From contig JAJVIP010000011.1 in the NCBI GenBank assembly GCA_022072025.1, positions 17,200 through 81,199 of the forward strand: DNA of 64,000 bases, in the 5' to 3' direction. The first letter of the stretch is position 1; each line of letters opens with the position of its first letter. Of the stretch, positions 60,115 to 64,000 are shown one piece after another. The notes below the pieces were generated by a model that did no database searches, was not told the origin of the DNA, and saw only the letters and a program-made list of their open reading frames with translations. Source of the DNA: Elusimicrobiota bacterium (GTDB lineage: Bacteria > Elusimicrobiota > Elusimicrobia > F11). A program made the position numbers and the translations under genes.

Positions 60115-61422
60115 ATGGGCGGCGATAAAATAAACGGCAACGGTAAAAAATTCTTGTTTGTTTCTGAAATCGGATGTATTGGCGACTTGGCGTATGTCGT
60201 TAAAAACGAAGGCCATCAAGTTCGATATCACATCGGCGATAAACACGAAAAAAATGTGTCTGATGGGTTCGTTGATAAAGTTGACGACTGGGAAAAACAC
60301 GCCGACTGGGCCGATGTGATCATTTTCGACGATATTGGATTTGGGGGCATCGCTGAACGATTGCGCAAAGAAGGCAAAAAAGTGGTTGGAGGAACTCCCT
60401 TTTCGGACAAACTTGAGTTTGATCGGGACTTGGCTCAAGAAGAACTCCGTAAAGTGGGCATCAACACCCTTCCCTGTTGGGATTTCACTTCCTTCGATGA
60501 AGCGCTCAAATTCGTCAAAGGCAATCCCGGCCGCTACGTTGTGAAACCCAATGGAAAAGCCCAGGATGAAAAAGTCCTTTCCTTTGTGGGCCAAGAAGAA
60601 GATGGGTTGGATTTGGTGAACATGCTGGAACGCTACAAAACGGGTTGGGGATCAAAAATTCGCAGTTTTCAACTCCAAAAATTCGTGGCCGGAGTGGAAG
60701 TGGCCATCGGCGCCTTCTTTAACGGTCAAGAATTCATTTTGCCGGCGTGTATCAACTTTGAACACAAACGCATGTTCAATGATGAAATCGGCCCGACCAC
60801 GGGGGAGATGGGGACCACGATCATGTGGGCGGGCCCCAATCGGCTTTACAACGAAACCCTCAAGAAATTTGAAAAGAGATTGGCGGAGATTGGATTCATC
60901 GGCTATTTCGATATCAACTGCATAGTGAATTCGAGAGGCATTTATCCGCTCGAAATTACCCCGCGGTTTGGATACCCCACCATCAATATCCAAATGGAAG
61001 GCGTGGCGAGCCGCTGGAGCGATTTGCTTTTTGCCTTGGCCAACCGGCAACCATTTCAACTAAAAACGAACAAGGGTTACCAAGTGGGAGTCGTCATTGC
61101 CGTTCCGCCTTACCCCTATGATGACCCAGATGTATTTGAAAAGTTTTCAGATGACGCCGTGATTATTTTTAAGAAACAACCGTTGAATGGAATCCACCAT
61201 TGCGATGTGCGCCTGGTGGATGGGGACTGGAGAATTGCCGGCTCCAGCGGTTATGTATTGGTGGTCACCGGTTCTGGCGCCACGATGTCCGACGCGCAAA
61301 AAGAAACCTACAACCGAATCAAAAACATCATATTGCCCAACATGTTTTACCGCACCGATATAGGAAACCGTTGGTCCAGAGACGGGGACCTGCTCCAAAC
61401 CTGGGGACTACTGGCCGGATAA
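60115..61422 (+). CDS. PurD-like ATP-grasp ligase (divergent phosphoribosylamine-glycine ligase)
   Basis: 435 residues. The N-terminal domain begins KKFLFVSEIGCIGDLAYVVK, without the GSGGREHA loop of PurD. The ATP-grasp domain follows: GRYVVKPNGKAQDEKVLSF, SFQLQKFVAGVEVAIGAFFN, GEMGTTIMWAGPNRLYNETL and GYFDINCIVNSRGIYPLEIT, PRFGYPTINIQMEGV, with Glu/Asn metal ligands kept. The C-terminal domain fits PurD_C (CDVRLVDGDWRIAGSSGYVL). It probably joins an amine and a carboxylate using ATP; the substrate may not be glycine. It overlaps the convergent acyl-CoA synthetase gene by 15 bp. Confidence 0.72.
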   Translation: MGGDKINGNGKKFLFVSEIGCIGDLAYVVKNEGHQVRYHIGDKHEKNVSDGFVDKVDDWEKHADWADVIIFDDIGFGGIAERLRKEGKKVVGGTPFSDKLEFDRDLAQEELRKVGINTLPCWDFTSFDEALKFVKGNPGRYVVKPNGKAQDEKVLSFVGQEEDGLDLVNMLERYKTGWGSKIRSFQLQKFVAGVEVAIGAFFNGQEFILPACINFEHKRMFNDEIGPTTGEMGTTIMWAGPNRLYNETLKKFEKRLAEIGFIGYFDINCIVNSRGIYPLEITPRFGYPTINIQMEGVASRWSDLLFALANRQPFQLKTNKGYQVGVVIAVPPYPYDDPDVFEKFSDDAVIIFKKQPLNGIHHCDVRLVDGDWRIAGSSGYVLVVTGSGATMSDAQKETYNRIKNIILPNMFYRTDIGNRWSRDGDLLQTWGLLAG

Positions 61423-63567
61423 AACAATCCGCCCGTCGAGCACGCGCGCTCCATTTCCAAGGGGATAAACGATCAAGGGGTTGATGTCCAATTCCTTTAT
61501 TTCCGGAAAATCCACAACCAGTTGGGAAAGTCGACCCAAACATTCCGATACCTTGGCAATATCCGCCGGCTGACCGCGATAGCCTTGCAGAATCTTGTAC
61601 GCCTTGCTCTTTTCGATGATGGCACGCGTCGTCCACTCTCGAAGCGGAGCCAACCGAAATGAAACGTCTCGAAAAACTTCTACGAAAGTGCCTCCCAACC
61701 CAAAAACAATGACGGGTCCAAATTTGGGATCTCGTTTTGATCCCATAAACACTTCGACTCCTTTGTCGGCCATTTGTTGCACTTCCGCTCCCCACACCTT
61801 GTCGGCCCCCACCAAAGCATGGGCGGTGTTGATCATCTTTCGGTACGCTCGAGTTAATTCGCCGGCGTCTCGAATGTTGATAACCACTCCCCCTGCATCC
61901 AATTTATGGACGATGGCCGGGGAGGCAATTTTAAGAACCACTGGATACCCAAATTCTTTGGCGGTTTGAATGGCTTCCTCTTCACTTTTGACCAATTTAC
62001 TTTTTAAGACAGGCAGCCCGTAAGCCGCGAACACCTCCAAGGCTTCCACTTCCGGCAAATAGGTTCGACCCTCCGATTTCACTCTTTTAAATATTTTCTC
62101 CACCAATTCTTTTTGGACGGGATAAATTTTCACTTCCGTGCGAGGCCGGTCCAGCCAATTTTTCTGATACCGGTGCATCTGTGACAAAGCACGCACGGCT
62201 CCTTCAGGAAAAATGTAATGCGGAATACCCGCTTTCTCTAAAATCGAAACCCCAACCGACACATCAACAATCCCCATAAAACTCGCCAAAATGGGCTTGG
62301 ATAACCACGGTGAAATTTTCATGGATTCCGCCACGCGCGCCACCACCTCGCCGATTTCGCGGATATCCGTCATGGCTTGCGGCGTCAAAATGACCACCAC
62401 GCCATCCACGTTGGGATCTTTCACCACGGCTCGAATGGCCGCTTCATAACGATCGTGACGCGCATCCCCAATCACATCTACGGGATTGTTGACATTGGCC
62501 GTGATGGGCAATTCCTTTTTAAGCGATTCAATGGTGGACGCGTCCAGTTTGGCGAGCTCAAGTCCATGCCGAATGGCGGCATCGGTGGCCATAATGCCCG
62601 GTCCTCCCGCATTGGTGACAATGGCCACTCGGTTTCCTTTGGGAAGAGGCTGCTGAGAAAAGGCCACCGCGTAATCAAACAATTCTTCCACTGTCTCAAC
62701 GCGAAGAACCCCCGATTGCAGGAACACGGCATCGTATATGTCATCAGATCCCGCCAAAGATCCCGTGTGAGAGGAAGCGGCTTTGGCCCCTTCGGGGGTT
62801 CGCCCGGACTTGATCGCAATGATGGGTTTGGGTTTAAGCGTTTCGCCGGTGATATGGCGCGCCAGTCGAATAAATTCTTGTCCGTCTGCGATATCTTCAA
62901 CATACATCAAAATGACATCCGTCATGGGATCGTCTCGAAGTGCGGTGAGGAAATCGAGTTCATTGACCAACGCTTTGTTGCCCATGCTCACAAATTTTGA
63001 GAAACCGATTCCCTTCCCTTTGGCGTAATCCAAAACCGCCGTACACAAAGCGCCACTTTGAGAAATAAAAGCGATATTGCCAGCCTTGGGCATGGTAGCG
63101 GCGAATGACGCATTGAGACGAACCCTCGAATCAGTGTTGATAAAACCCAAACAGTTCGGACCGATAAGCGCAATGCCATGTTCCTCTGCAATGGCTTTGA
63201 TTTCACGCTCCAGCTCAATTCCTTTTCCTCCAATTTCCTTAAAACCCGCGCTGACCACCACCGCGCCGGGAATATGAGCCGCCGCGCACTCTTTTAAAAC
63301 ATCTGGCACCACCGTGTTGGGAACAATAATGATGGCCAAATCAATGGGCTCTTGAATGGCGGAAAGAGTGGGGTAACATTTCACACCGCCAATCGAAGGG
63401 GCTTTGGGATTTACTGGATAGAGAACCCCCTGAAAATCAGAGGCGAGAAGATTTCGAAAAATGGCATCTCCCACCGATCCTTCCTTCCGGGAAGCGCCCA
63501 CAACGGCCACTGAACGAGGAGACAAAACACGGGATAAATCTTGAGTAATCGATGATTGTTGACTCAC
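61408..63567 (-). CDS. ADP-forming acetate/acyl-CoA synthetase, fused alpha-beta subunits
   Basis: 719 residues from GTG 63567, with AAGGAG five bases upstream (a longer open frame exists but lacks this site). Residues ~10-135 are CoA-binding (LSPRSVAVVGASRKEGSVGD); ligase-CoA domains follow with PNCLGFIN, FISQSGALCTAVLDYAKGKG and the phospho-His loop AASSHTGSLAGSDDIYD. From ~500 comes the ATP-grasp beta part (EVEALEVFAAYGLPVLKSKL, GYPVVLKIASPAIVHKLDAG). It makes ATP from acyl-CoA during fermentation, or activates acids. It overlaps the glycerate kinase gene by 4 bp. Confidence 0.9.
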   Translation of the reverse strand: MSQQSSITQDLSRVLSPRSVAVVGASRKEGSVGDAIFRNLLASDFQGVLYPVNPKAPSIGGVKCYPTLSAIQEPIDLAIIIVPNTVVPDVLKECAAAHIPGAVVVSAGFKEIGGKGIELEREIKAIAEEHGIALIGPNCLGFINTDSRVRLNASFAATMPKAGNIAFISQSGALCTAVLDYAKGKGIGFSKFVSMGNKALVNELDFLTALRDDPMTDVILMYVEDIADGQEFIRLARHITGETLKPKPIIAIKSGRTPEGAKAASSHTGSLAGSDDIYDAVFLQSGVLRVETVEELFDYAVAFSQQPLPKGNRVAIVTNAGGPGIMATDAAIRHGLELAKLDASTIESLKKELPITANVNNPVDVIGDARHDRYEAAIRAVVKDPNVDGVVVILTPQAMTDIREIGEVVARVAESMKISPWLSKPILASFMGIVDVSVGVSILEKAGIPHYIFPEGAVRALSQMHRYQKNWLDRPRTEVKIYPVQKELVEKIFKRVKSEGRTYLPEVEALEVFAAYGLPVLKSKLVKSEEEAIQTAKEFGYPVVLKIASPAIVHKLDAGGVVINIRDAGELTRAYRKMINTAHALVGADKVWGAEVQQMADKGVEVFMGSKRDPKFGPVIVFGLGGTFVEVFRDVSFRLAPLREWTTRAIIEKSKAYKILQGYRGQPADIAKVSECLGRLSQLVVDFPEIKELDINPLIVYPLGNGARVLDGRIVLSGQ

Positions 63568-64000
63568 AGAAACTCCTTGAGAGTGAAAATTTTTGAAATA
63601 TAAAATTGTTTTAATTGATTCGGGGTTAAAGTATGCGAACCACATACCACCCATACGGGAACGCCCACGCGATGTTTGATGATCTCTCCCACCACTTTTC
63701 CTTGAAAGCTGGTTTTATCCAAACGTCCTTCTCCTGTCACAATAAGGTCTGCTTTTTTAGCTTCTTTCTCCCACTCCAAGGCGCGCATGACATAAGAAGT
63801 TCCCCGAACAAGTCGTGCCTTGGCGAAACCAGCCAGCCCAAAAGCCATCCCCCCCGCGGCCCCGGCCCCTTTCAAAGACTGCGCTTGAAGAGGAGCAAAC
63901 CGAGACCAATGGTGAAGCATTTTTTCAAGAATTTGAACCTGATTTCCTGTAGCCCCTTTTTGGGGTCCAAAGGTTCGAGCAGACCCTGATGTTCCAAGCA
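63564..64000 (-). CDS. Glycerate kinase (GlxK/GarK type), 5' truncated by window edge
   Basis: C-terminal ~145 residues; the frame stays open to base 64000. Motifs: ARTFGPQKGATGNQVQILEK, GAGAAGGMAFGLAGF, and DLIVTGEGRLDKTSFQGKVV, all characteristic of the bacterial 2-type glycerate kinase family. It phosphorylates glycerate to 2- or 3-phosphoglycerate. Coupled to the acyl-CoA synthetase through GTGA, implying joint expression in a central-carbon operon. Confidence 0.85.
   Translation of the reverse strand, partial: LGTSGSARTFGPQKGATGNQVQILEKMLHHWSRFAPLQAQSLKGAGAAGGMAFGLAGFAKARLVRGTSYVMRALEWEKEAKKADLIVTGEGRLDKTSFQGKVVGEIIKHRVGVPVWVVCGSHTLTPNQLKQFYISKIFTLKEFL

Overview
The window looks like chromosome from a Gram-negative-type (diderm) aerobic bacterium that I cannot place by name. 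The signs are an RND efflux pump, lipoproteins, an O-antigen/LPS-type polysaccharide locus with flippase and ligases, and an aa3-type cytochrome c oxidase with its heme A assembly genes. By eye GC is moderate, GTG and TTG starts are frequent and genes are tightly packed. An uncultivated lineage (for example Elusimicrobiota or Omnitrophota) is possible, but that is a weak guess with no marker gene behind it.

Layout. 0-12.5 kb: an RND permease fragment, DEAD-box helicase, TPR protein, exonuclease III, exported FKBP, ArnT-like glycosyltransferase, a membrane DUF21-CBS protein fused to a PTS EIIA domain, a HATPase/STAS-like pair behind two palindromes, and mannose-6-phosphate isomerase. 12.5-15.8 kb: a small accessory island with a minimal nucleotidyltransferase whose HEPN-type partner is broken by a repeat, a TPR lipoprotein, and a nucleotidyltransferase + winged-helix gene pair resembling AbiE-type modules. 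15.8-33.2 kb: a polysaccharide locus (ligase, flippase, DegT and RfbH aminotransferase-fold enzymes, five glycosyltransferases, methyltransferases, a second ligase with TPRs) ending in two methyltransferase genes each cut by one in-frame stop. 33.4-42.9 kb: the cytochrome oxidase locus (cupredoxin-like lipoprotein, subunits II, I, III, IV, a CtaA-CtaB fusion, an ABC exporter, SCO1, DUF420). 42.9-58.2 kb: a second envelope-glycan region rich in multi-membrane-span GT39-like enzymes, with a phytoene desaturase, sugar-modifying enzymes, a pair of small membrane proteins, tRNA-Glu(CUC), a truncated glycosyltransferase and gene remnants. 58.3-64 kb: secreted nuclease, RmuC, a PurD-like ATP-grasp enzyme, ADP-forming acyl-CoA synthetase and glycerate kinase.

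The most unusual content is not protein coding. Three dispersed palindromic repeat families run through the window. (1) Short MITE-like elements built on nested arms (GTCGCCCCGGC...GCCGGGACGAC) sit directly at gene ends, with 7-9 bp flanking duplications that include the stop codon. (2) Two 271 bp elements about 89% identical end exactly on the ATGA that starts two unrelated genes (SCO1-like and CrtI-like), so they supply both ribosome-binding sites. (3) A small hairpin element, GGCNCC-GTCG..T-GGN'GCC, has a stem position that covaries in three states across three copies. One copy sits in frame inside a membrane glycosyltransferase and another forms the C-terminal tail of an ArnT-like protein, reminiscent of Rickettsia palindromic elements. 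Together these suggest ongoing repeat traffic that shapes gene ends, gene starts and protein sequence.
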